Notes under the pieces: generated by a model | Database searches by the model: none | What the model was told of the DNA's origin: nothing | The model's input: the letters and a program-made list of their open reading frames with translations, nothing else | Program-made: the position numbers and the translations under genes | Part shown: positions 8,119 to 17,900 of the stretch, in pieces | How the letters are laid out: the number at the start of each line of letters is the position of its first letter | Position numbering within the stretch: position 1 is the stretch's first letter | NCBI RefSeq assembly: GCF_051622035.1 | Contig: NC_135359.1 | Span: forward strand, 25,888,001-25,952,000 | DNA from: Arctopsyche grandis | Taxonomy: Eukaryota > Arthropoda > Insecta > Trichoptera > Hydropsychidae | Length of the DNA stretch: 64,000 nt | Direction: 5' to 3'

Positions 8119-11093
8119 TCCGCATACTCCAGATCAATCTGAATGGATGCCAGGCGGCGCAGGATGTGATGATACAGACAGCAGAGGAGCGGCGAGCGGA
8201 CCTCGTGATTGTGTCTGAACAGTACCGCAACATTCCTCATCGATGGTATTCGGATGCAAGCTCAAGATCTGCAATCTACACACCAACTGCCCACCTGCGA
8301 ATCACGAATGCTGTTTCAATTGGCGTCCAAGGCTGGACGTGGGTGGAGATGAGGGGAGTGAGGTTCTATAGCTGCTATTTTTCTCCTAGTGCAACAGTAG
8401 AGGAGTTCAAGAGAGATCTCGTCTGCCTTGAAGATGACGTGAGAACATCGACCTTACCTGTTGTCGTTGCCGGAGATTTTAACTCAAAAGCTCCAGAGTG
8501 GGGCTCTCAAAAAACGGATCGCAGAGGTATTTTACTCTCTGAAATGGCATCGCATTTACATCTGCATGCGGCTAACGTAGGAAGTGCTTACACGTTCGTT
8601 CGGGGCAGCACCGGATCGGTCATCGATGTCACATTTGCAGGTGAAACAATAATTGGCAGGATCCGAAAATGGCAAGTGCTTGACAGCTACTCTCACAGCG
8701 ACCATCGCTACATTGGCTTCGAGTTGGAAGATCGCCTCGCCGGGCCACAAATGTTACCTTCTAGTTCTGGCTGGGGAGCTCGTAAGCTGGACATCGTAGC
8801 TTTGGACGAAGCCGTTGCAGAACTAAGATCAAAAGTGACTGACGTCGCAAGCAGCGGGGTTGGAGCCGAAGACATTGCCAACTCATTAAATGACCTATTG
8901 AGTGAGAGCTGCGACGCATCGATGCCGAGACGCGGAGGTAAAAAGAGGCACCCGGTCTTCTGGTGGACCGAAAACATCGCCATACTTCGCCGCGAGTGCT
9001 TAACCTGCAGACGCCGAGCACAACGACGGTCAAGCAATGAACAGCACAGAGTGAAATATCAAGAAGCCAGGATAGCTTTACGAAAAGCTATAAAAGAAAG
9101 TAAAGAGAGATGCTGGAAAGAGCTCTGCAAATCGATTGATGTGAATCCGTGGGGGAGCCCATATAAGATCATAAGGAAAAAGCTCCGAATTGGAACTGTC
9201 GATCCATATCTTGAAAATAAGGCGAGTCTTGAATTGGTCATAGATGGCCTCTTTCCGCAACACCCAGTGATGGAAAGACGATCGGCGAGCAGTACTGGTG
9301 ATGAGATGCCGATTTTCACGGAGGAAGAAGTCGTAGCAGCCGCCAAACGAATAAATATTGAAAAGGCGCCGGGACCGGACTGCATTCCAAACGCAGTTAT
9401 TAAAAGAATTGCCTTGAGCGATCCTGCGTTGCTGTTGACGACCTTCAATGCTTGTCTGTCGGAAGGAACCTTTCCAAAACCATGGAAAAGACAAAAACTC
9501 GTGCTGATTTCAAAAGGAAAGGGAGGCCCACCAGGACCTTCATCATACAGGCCACTCTGCCTACTTGACGGGGTAGGAAAGTTACTAGAGAGACTTCTCC
9601 TACAGCGACTACAACAACAGCTAGAAAACAGCGACACAGGACTGTCATCGCAGCAATTTGGATTTCGACCCGGTCGCTCAACTATTGACGCGATCAGTGA
9701 AGTCGTAAACACCGTAAGACTTGCATGGCGTGGGAGCGTCAAGGCGAGCAAACATGTTGTGATGATCGCGCTCGACATAAAAAATGCATTCAACACTGCC
9801 AACTGGGGAAGGACTCTCGATGCATTAGTCACTATCAATGCTCCGGAAAAACTTATCAAGATGATCGAGAGCTATTTTTCGGACAGAATCCTTCTGTATG
9901 AATGCATGGGCAAAAAATACGAACGATCAGTCACTGCGGGCGTACCACAGGGATCGGTCCTGGGCCCGGCGCTTTGGAATGTAATGTACGACGGCTTGTT
10001 GAAGATCCCAATGCCAGATGAAACGAGCCTGGTCGCCTTTGCTGACGATGTCGCGTTGCTTGTCACCGCAAAGAACACAACATCTTTACGCCTAAGAAGC
10101 GAAGAAGCCATAAGAAGGGTTAAAAAATGGCTCGTGGATGCGGGCTTGGAGCTCGCCGTCCAGAAAACCGAAGCTGTATTCTTCACAAGACGTAGAAAGC
10201 TGCTGCCTTCTCAAATAACAGTCAACGGTTTTGAGGTGACGTTCAGCAGATCACTGCGGTATTTGGGAGTGCAGTTAGATGACAAACTACGCTTTGCAAA
10301 ACATGCGGAAAAAGCGGGAGCTAGGGCGGCCCAAATAGCAGAAGACCTCGCCAGACTGATGCCCAACATCGGTGGACCGAAACAGAGGAGAAGAAAACTA
10401 TACTGTGAAGTAGTACACTCAGTCCTCCTGTACGGTGCTCCGATTTGGGCGGAAAAAACAAAGGTTGAGAGGACGAGGCTCAGCCTCGCAAGAGTACAAA
10501 GAAGAGCTGCATTAAGAGTCGCAGCGGCATACCGTACAGTATCTGAAGATGCCATCCTGGTGTTGTGCGCCATTCCACCGATCGACTTACTCGCTCTAGA
10601 ACGACAAGCGATCTACAGAGGTGAAAAGAAGAGTGCAGCCAGAGAGACAACGATGATCAAATGGCAAGACAGATGGAACAACTCAGAAAAAGGTCGATGG
10701 ACACACCATCTCATCGGAGACCTAAAAGCGTGGTGCCAAAGAAAGCACGGCGAACTGAATCACCACACGACCCAAATACTCACAGGTCACGGGTGCTTCG
10801 GGACCTACCTACACAAAATAGGAAAGGAAACAACTCCGAAGTGCCACCACTGTGAAAACGAGAAAGACGACGCGGCCCACACAACCTTTGATTGTCCAGC
10901 ATGGGAAGACGACAGAAGAACATTCAGAACTGTAATCGGCGTAGAACACCTGACGCCGATAAACATAATCTTCGTCATACTGGATAGCGCAACTGCCTGG
11001 TCAGCGTGGGAAGCATTTGCTTCGATGATAATGAAAAATAAAGAAGAAGCAGAAAGAACCCGAGAACTCGAAGGAAGAGCCATAAATGGCTAA
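8115..11093 (+). CDS. LINE ORF2: endonuclease and reverse transcriptase
   Basis: This gene encodes 992 residues with no stop or frameshift, close to the usual R1-clade length of about 1,000. The N-terminal apurinic-like endonuclease shows ILQINLNGCQAAQ, a glutamate in VSEQY, GDFNSKAPEWG and the catalytic SDH (D196, H197). This domain nicks the target, here presumably TTAGG DNA. The reverse transcriptase shows SSYRPLCLLDGVGKLLE, FGFRPGRSTIDAI, ALDIKNAFN (motif A), GVPQGSVLGPALWN (motif B) and FADD (642-645, motif C). A C-terminal C910-C913-H922-C927 motif completes the set. Translation probably depends on termination and reinitiation at the ATGA overlap; stop-start coupling has been reported for SART1. 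Confidence 0.96.
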   Translation: MIRILQINLNGCQAAQDVMIQTAEERRADLVIVSEQYRNIPHRWYSDASSRSAIYTPTAHLRITNAVSIGVQGWTWVEMRGVRFYSCYFSPSATVEEFKRDLVCLEDDVRTSTLPVVVAGDFNSKAPEWGSQKTDRRGILLSEMASHLHLHAANVGSAYTFVRGSTGSVIDVTFAGETIIGRIRKWQVLDSYSHSDHRYIGFELEDRLAGPQMLPSSSGWGARKLDIVALDEAVAELRSKVTDVASSGVGAEDIANSLNDLLSESCDASMPRRGGKKRHPVFWWTENIAILRRECLTCRRRAQRRSSNEQHRVKYQEARIALRKAIKESKERCWKELCKSIDVNPWGSPYKIIRKKLRIGTVDPYLENKASLELVIDGLFPQHPVMERRSASSTGDEMPIFTEEEVVAAAKRINIEKAPGPDCIPNAVIKRIALSDPALLLTTFNACLSEGTFPKPWKRQKLVLISKGKGGPPGPSSYRPLCLLDGVGKLLERLLLQRLQQQLENSDTGLSSQQFGFRPGRSTIDAISEVVNTVRLAWRGSVKASKHVVMIALDIKNAFNTANWGRTLDALVTINAPEKLIKMIESYFSDRILLYECMGKKYERSVTAGVPQGSVLGPALWNVMYDGLLKIPMPDETSLVAFADDVALLVTAKNTTSLRLRSEEAIRRVKKWLVDAGLELAVQKTEAVFFTRRRKLLPSQITVNGFEVTFSRSLRYLGVQLDDKLRFAKHAEKAGARAAQIAEDLARLMPNIGGPKQRRRKLYCEVVHSVLLYGAPIWAEKTKVERTRLSLARVQRRAALRVAAAYRTVSEDAILVLCAIPPIDLLALERQAIYRGEKKSAARETTMIKWQDRWNNSEKGRWTHHLIGDLKAWCQRKHGELNHHTTQILTGHGCFGTYLHKIGKETTPKCHHCENEKDDAAHTTFDCPAWEDDRRTFRTVIGVEHLTPINIIFVILDSATAWSAWEAFASMIMKNKEEAERTRELEGRAING

Positions 11094-11134
11094 GACAAAA
11101 CTGCTTTCCCGAAGCAAAACATGAAAATGTGTCC

Positions 11135-11162
11135 GGGGAGCAGGGGAGTCAAGGGGGTGGGG
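11135..11162 (+). other. G-quadruplex motif in the LINE 3' UTR
   Basis: Four runs of at least four G are separated by AGCA, AGTCAA and T, the classical quadruplex-forming pattern, on the sense strand 42 nt after the ORF2 stop. It is present unchanged in copy 1 (404-431). G-quadruplex motifs are a known property of mammalian L1 3' UTRs; a role here is inference. Confidence 0.7.
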
Positions 11163-11166
11163 TTTA

Positions 11167-11210
11167 GTCGGTAAAAATCCGACACTATCCTCCAGTTCGG
11201 GCTGGAGGAT
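11167..11210 (+). other. Paired hairpins in the LINE 3' UTR
   Basis: Hairpin 1 has stem GTCGG/CCGAC with a 7-nt loop (11167-11183). Hairpin 2 has a 9-bp stem ATCCTCCAG/CTGGAGGAT around TTCGGG (11187-11210). They lie 30 nt before the poly(A). In SART1 and other LINEs the reverse transcriptase recognises 3' UTR structure, so these are candidates for that signal. Confidence 0.7.
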
Positions 11211-11238
11211 GTCTTTGGAAGATTCCCCACCTCCGACG

Positions 11239-11240
<2 letters not shown>

Positions 11241-11278
<38 letters not shown>
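11241..11278 (+). repeat. LINE poly(A) tail
   Basis: There are 38 consecutive A residues, against 17 in copy 1. At the right end telomeric GGTTAGG resumes. One tail A may belong to the target AGG. Confidence 0.95.
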
Positions 11279-11280
<2 letters not shown>

Positions 11281-14224
11281 TTAGGTTAGGTTAGGTTTCT
11301 TGTCGAATGTCGAATTCTTGGATTTCGGTGATGGTTAGGTTAGGTTGGGTTAGGTTTGGTGAGTTTAGCACGTTTTTTGTATATTTTTGCAATGTCGAAT
11401 TCTTGGATTTTGGTGATGGTTAGGTAAGGTGGGGTTAGGTTTGGTGAGGTTATCGAGTTTTTTGAATAACTTACAATCTCGAATTCTTTGATTTCGGTCA
11501 TGGTTAGGTTAAGTTGGGTTTCGTTTATTGCGGTTAGCGAGTTTTGTAAAATAATGTACAATCTCGAATTCTTTGATTTCGGTGATGGTTAGGTTAAGTT
11601 GGGTTTCGTTATTCTAGTTTAGCGAGTTTTGTGAAAAACGTATTATCTCGAATTCTTTGATTTCGGTGATGGTGAGGTTAGGTTGGGTTAGGTTTGGTGA
11701 GGCTAGCGAGTTTTATGTATATTTTTGCAATGTCGAATTCTTTGATTTTGGTGATAGTTAGGTTAGGTTGGGTGAGGTTTGGTGGGGTAACCGAGTTTTG
11801 GGAACTCTTACAATCTCGAATTTTTTGATTTCAGTGATGGTTCGGTAAGGTTGGGTTAGGTTTGGTGAGGTTACCGAGTTTTGTGAATAACTTACAATCT
11901 CGAATTCTTTGATTTCAATGATAGTTCGGTTAGTTTAGGTTAGGTTTGGTGGGGTTAGCCAGTTTTTTGTGTATTTTTGCAATGTCAAAATCTTTGATTT
12001 CGGTTATAGGTAGGTTAGGTTGGGTGAGGTTTGGTGAGTAACCGAGTTTTGTGAAATCTTACAATCTCGAATTCTTTGATTTCAGTGATGGTTAGGTTAG
12101 GTTGGGTTAGGTTTGGTAAGGTTTTTGAGTTTTGTTAATAACTTACAATCTCGAATTCTTTGATTTCGGTGACAGTTGGATTATAAGGTTTGGATTATTA
12201 GGTTCTGGTTGTTTAGCGAGTTTTTTTATATTTTTTCTATGTCGAATTCTTTGATTTCAATGATAGTTAGGTTAGGTTGGGTTAGGTTTGATGAGGTAAG
12301 AGAGTTTTTTGAATATTTTTGCGAAATCAAAGAATTCTTTGATTTAGTTGCTTTGTTTTGATGAGGTTAGCGATTTTTTTGTATATTTTTGCAATGTCGA
12401 AATCTTTGATTTTGGTGATGGGAAGGTTAGGTTGGGATAGGTTTGGTGAGTTAAGCGAGTTTTTTGTATATTTTTGCAATGTCAAATTCTTTGATTTTGG
12501 TGATAGTTAAGTGAGGTTGGGTAAGGTTTGGGGAGGTTAGCGATTTTTTTTGTATATTTTTGCAATGTCGAAATCTTTGATTTCGGTGATGGGAAGGTTA
12601 GGTTGGGATAGGTTTGTGAGTCTAGCGAGTTTTTTGTACATTTTTGCAATGTCGAATTCTTTGATTTTGGTGATAGTTAAGTTAGGTTGGGTAAGGTTTG
12701 GGGAGGTTAGCGATTTTTTTGTATATTTTTGCAATGTCGAAATCTTTGATTTTGGTGATGGGAAGTTTAGGTTGGGTTAGGTTTGGTGAGGTTAGCGTGT
12801 TTTGTGCAAATCTTACAATCTCGAATTCTTTGATTTCAGTGATGGTTGGGTTAGGTTGGGTTAGGTTTCGTAAGGTTATAGAGTTTTGTGAATAGCTTAC
12901 AATCTCGAATTCTTTGATTTCGGTCATGGTAAGGTTAGGTTGGGTTAGGTTGGGTTAGGTTTGGTGAGGTAAGCGAGTTTTTTGTATATTTTTGCAATGT
13001 CGAAATCTTTGATTTCGGTGATCGGTAGGTTAGGTTGGATAAGGTTTGGTGTGGATATCAAGTTTTGTGAATATTTTACAATGTCGAATTCTTTTATTTC
13101 GGTGATGGGAAGGTTAGGTTGGGTTAGGTTTGGTGAGGTTAGCGAGGTTTTGTATATTTTTGCAATGTCGAATTCTTTGATTTCAATGACAGACAGGTTA
13201 GGTTGGGTAAGGTTTGGTGAGGTTAGCGAGTTTTTTTTATGTTTTTGCATGCTCCAATTCTTTGATTTCGGTCATGGTTAGGTAAGGTTGGGTTAGGTTT
13301 GGTGAGGTTGCCGAGATTTGTGTAAATCTTACAATCTCGAATTCTTTGATTTCGGTGATGGTTAGGTTAGGTTGGATTAGGTTTGGTAAGGTTATCGAGT
13401 TTTGTGAATAACTAACAATCTCGAATTCTTTGATTTCGGTGATGGTTAGGTTAGGTCTGGTTAGGTTTGGTGAGGGTAGCAAGTTTTTGTATATTTTTGC
13501 AATGTCGAAGTCTTTGATTTCAATGATAATAAAGTTAGGTTTGGTGAGGTGAGCGAGTTTTTTGTATGTTTTCGCATGTTTTCGCAAGTCAAAATCTTTG
13601 ATTTCGGTGTTCAGTAGGTTAGGTTGGGTGAAGTTATCGAGTTTTGCGCTAAACTTACAATGTCAAATTTATGATTTCAGTGATGGTTAGGTTAGGTTTA
13701 GTAAGGTTTGTTGAGGTTAGCGATTTTTTTGTATATTATTGCAATGTCGAAATCTTTGATTTCGGTGATGGGTAGGTTAGGTTGGGTTAGGTTTGGTGAG
13801 GTTACCGAGTTTTGTGTAAATCTTACAATTTCGAAATCTTTGATTTCGGTGATGGTTAGCTTAGGTTGGTTTTGGTTTCGTGAGTCAAGCGAGTTTTGTG
13901 AGAAACTAATATTGTCGAATTCTTTGATTTCGGTGATGGTTAGGTTAGGTTGGATTAGGTTTGGTGAGGTAAGCGAGATTTTTGTATATTTTTTCAATGT
14001 CAAATTCTTTGATTTTGGTGATAGTTAGGTTAGGTTGGGTAAGGTTTTGTGAGGTTAGCGAGTTTTTTGTATGTTTTCGCAATGTCGAAATTTTTGATTT
14101 CGGTGTTCGGTAGGTTAGGTTGGGATAGGTTTGGTGAGGTTACCAAGTTTTGTGTAAACCTTACAATCTTGAATTCTTTGTTTTCAGTGATGGTTAGGTT
14201 AGGTTGAGTTAGGTTTGGTAAGGT
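11279..14224 (+). repeat. Macro-repeat copy B', paralogue of about 2000-4848
   Basis: The order of variant monomers follows 2000-4848, including the GGATTATAAGG variant (about 2898 and 12176), the 22-bp palindrome, and the exit into GGTTTCCACG at 14224. Small insertions, deletions and scattered substitutions separate the copies, so this duplication is older than the 8,177-bp one. Confidence 0.85.
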
Positions 14225-17200
14225 TTCCACGTTTTGTGTATATTTCTGAAATCGAATTCTTTGATTTCGGTCATGGCTAGGTTAGGTTGGGTTTCGTTTG
14301 GTGAGGTTAGCGGGTTTTCTTGTATATTTTTGCCTTGTCGAATTCTTTGATTTCAATAAAAGTAAGGTTAGGTTACGTTAGGTTTGGTGGGGTTAGCGAG
14401 ATTTTTGTATATTCTTGCAATGTCTAAATCTTTGATTTCGGTGATGTGTAGGTTAGGTTGGGTGAGGTTTGGTGAGGTTACCGAGTTTTGTGCAAATCTT
14501 ACAATCTCGAATCTTTAATTTAATTGATGGTTGGGTTAGGTTGGGTTAGGTTTCGTAAGGTTATCGGGTTTTGTGAATAACTATTAATCTCGAATTCTTT
14601 GATTTCGGTCATCGTTAGGTTAAGTTGGGTTTCGTTTTTTGAGGTTAGCGAGTTTTGTGAAAAACGAACAATCTCGAATTCTTTGATTTCGGTGATGGTG
14701 AGGTAAGGTTGGGTTAGGTTTGGTGAGGTTACCGAGTTTTGTGTAAATCTTATAATCTCGAATTCTTTGATTTCGGTGATGGTTAGGTTAGGTTGGGTTA
14801 GGTTTGGTAAGGTTATCGAGTTTTGTGAATATTTTACAATGTCGAATTCTTTTATTTCGGTGATGGATAGGTTAGGTTGGTTTAGGTTTGGTGAGGTTAG
14901 CGAGATTTGTGAATAACGTACAATCTCGAATTCTTTGATTTCGGTGATGGTTAGGTTAGGTTGGGTTAGGTTAGGTGGGGTTAGGTTTGGTGAGGTTATC
15001 GAGTTTTGTTAATAACTAACAATCTCGAATTCTTTGATTTCAGTGATGGTTGGGTTTGGTTGGGTTAGGTTGAGTGGGGTTATGTTTGGTGAGGTTATCG
15101 AGTTTTGTTAATAACTAACAATCTCGAATTCTTTGATTTCAGTGATGGTTGGGTTTGGTTGGGTTGGGTTTGATAAAGTTATCGAGTTTTGTGAATAACT
15201 TACAATCTTAAATTCATTGTTTTCGGTCATTGTTAGGTAAAGTTGGGTTTCGTTTAATGCGGTTAGCGAGTTTTGTAAAATAACGTACAATCTAGAATTC
15301 TTTGATTTCGGTGATGTTAGGTTAGGTTGGGTTAGGTTTGGGGAGGTTACCGAGTTTTGTGCAAATCTAACAATCTCGAATTCTTTAATTTCAGTGATGG
15401 TTGGGTTAGGTTGGGTTAGGTTTGGTTTTTGGTTATCGAGTTTTGTGAATAACTTACAATCTCGAATTCTTTGATTTTAGTCATGGTTAGGTTAGGTGTG
15501 TTTCGTTTGTTGAAGTAAGCGAGTTTTGTGAATAACGAACAATCTCGAATTCTTTAATTTCGGTGATGGTAAGGTTAGGTTGGGTTAGGTTAGGGTTAGG
15601 TTTGGTGAGGTTATCGAGTTTTATGAATATTTTTGCAATCGAATTCTTTGATTTCGGTCATGGTTAGGTAAGGTTGGATTAGGTTTCTTGAGGTAAGCGA
15701 GTTTTTTGTATATTTTTGCAATGTCAAATTCTTTGATTTCGGTGATAGTTAGGTTAGGTTGGGTTAGGTTTCGTGAGGTTAGCACGTTTTGTGAATATTT
15801 TTGCAATGTCGAATACTTGGATTTCGGTGATGGTTAGGTTAGGTTGGGTTAGCTTTGGTGAGGTAAGCGAGTTTTTTGTATATTTTTGCAATGTCGAAAT
15901 CTTTCATTTCGGTGATCGGTAGGTTAAGTTGGGTGAGGTTTGGTGAAGTTACCGGGTTTTGTGCAAATCTTACAATCTCGAATTCTTTGATTTCAGTGAT
16001 AGTTAGGTTAGGTTGGGTTGGGTTAGGTTTGGTGAGGTAAGCGAGTTTTTTGTATATTTTTGCAATGTCGAATTCTTGGATTTTGGTGATGGTTAGGTTA
16101 GGTTGGGTTAGGTTTGGTGAGTTTAGCACGTTTTTTGTATATTTTTGCAATGTCGAATTCTTGGATTTCGGTGATGGTTAGGTAAGGTTGGGTTAGCTTT
16201 GGTGAGGTAAGCGAGTTTTTTGTATATTTTTGCAATGTCGAAATCTTTGATTTCGGTGATCGGTAGGTTAAGTAGGGTGAGGTGCGTTGAGGTTACCGAG
16301 TTTTGTGCAAATCTTACAATCTCGAATTCTTTGATTTCAGTGATGGTTAGGTTAGGTTGGGTTAGGTTTGGTAAGGTAACTACGTTTTGTGTATATTTTT
16401 GAAATCGAATTCTTTGATTTTGGTCATGGTTAGGTTAGGTTGGGTTTCGTTTGGTGAAGTTTGCGAGTTTTTTGTATATTTTTGCTATGTAGAATTCTTT
16501 GATTTCAATGATTGTTAGGTAAGGTTAAGTTAGGTTTGGGTATGTTAGCGAGTTTTGTGTATATTTTTGCAATGTCGAATTCTTGGATTTCGGTGATAGT
16601 TAGGTTAGGTTAGGTTAGGTTGGGTTAGGTTTCGTAAGGTTATCGAGTTTTGTGAATAACTAACAATCTCGAATTCTTTGATTTCGGTGATGGTTAAGTT
16701 AGGTTGGGCTAGGTTAGGTGGGGTTAGGTTTGGTGAGGTTATCGAGGTTTGTTAATAACTAACAATCTCGAATTCTTTGATTTCAGTGATGGTTGGGTTT
16801 GGTTGGGTTAGGTTTAGTGGGGTTAGGTTTGGTGAGGTTATCGAGTTTTGTGAATAACTAACAATCTCGAATTTTTTGATTTCAGTGATGGTCGGGTTTG
16901 GTTGGGTTGGGTTTGATAAAGTTATCGAGTTTTGTGAATAACTTACAATCTCGAATTCATTCTTTTCGGTCATAGTTAGGTAAAGTTGGGTTTCGTTTGA
17001 AGTGGGTAGCGAGTTTTGTAAAATAACGTACAATCTCGAATTCTTTGATTTCGGTGATGTTAGGTTTGGTTGGGTTAGGTTTGGTGGGGTTACCGAGTTT
17101 TGGGTAAATCTAACAATCTCGAATTCTTTGATTTCAGTGATGGTTGGGTTAGGTTGGGTTAGGTTTGGTTTATGGTTATCGAGTTTTGTGAATAACTAAC

Positions 17201-17900
17201 AATCTCGAATTCTTTGATTTTGGTCATGGTTAGGTTAAGTGTGTTTCGTTTGTTGAGGTAAGCGAGTTTTGTGAATAACGAACAATCTCGAATTCTTTGA
17301 TTTCGGTGATGGTTAGGTTAGGTTGTGTTAGGTTAGGTAGGGTTAGGTTTGGTGAGGTTATCGAGTTTTGTGAATATTTTTGCAATCGAATTCTTTGATT
17401 TCGGTCATGGTAAGGTTAGGTTGGATTAGGTTTTGTGAGGTAAGCAAGTTATTTGTATATTTTTGCAATGTCGAATTCTTTGATTTCGGTGATAGTTAGG
17501 TTAGGTTGGGTAAGGTTTCCTGAGGTTAGCACGTTTTGTGAATATTTTTGAAATGTCGAATTCTTGGATTTCGGTGATGGTTAGGTTAGGTTGGGTTTGC
17601 TTTGGTGAGGAAAGCGAGTTTTTTGTATATTTTTGCAATGTCGAAATCTTTGATTTCGGTGATCGGTAGGTTTAGTTGGGTGAGGTTTGGTGAGTAACCG
17701 AGCTTTGTGCAAATCTAACAATCTCGAATTCTTTGATTTCGGTGATGGTTAGGTTAAGTTGGGTTTCGTTATTCTAGTTTAGCGAGTTTTGTGAAAAACG
17801 TATTATCTCGAATTCTTTGATTTCGGTGATGGTGAGGTTAGGTTGGGTTAGGTTTGGTGAGGTTAGCGAGTTTTTTGTATATTTTTGCAATGTCGAATTC
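14225..17900 (+). repeat. Satellite, irregular higher-order structure
   Basis: It opens with a third copy of part A (14224 to about 15440, compare 527 and 4848). It then passes into mixed monomers, with parts repeated at about 15840 and 16180 and at about 16750-17560 (compare 15000-15800). No clean single period is visible by eye. Confidence 0.75.

Larger units (their letters stand above)
5736..11278 (+). mobile_element. Full-length R1-clade LINE inserted in TTAGG repeats (copy 2)
   Basis: This 5.54-kb non-LTR retrotransposon has a 5' UTR (5736-6912), ORF1, ORF2, a 3' UTR and a 38-nt poly(A) tail. The order of domains (apurinic-like endonuclease, reverse transcriptase, CCHC; ORF1 with three zinc knuckles) is that of the R1 clade, which includes the telomere-specific TRAS and SART families of moths. 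The left flank ends GGTT and the right flank begins GGTTAGG after the A tract, consistent with a cut between TT and AGG. Both reading frames are intact. Whether it is a TRAS/SART member or a separate R1 lineage that targets TTAGG cannot be decided here. Confidence 0.95.
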
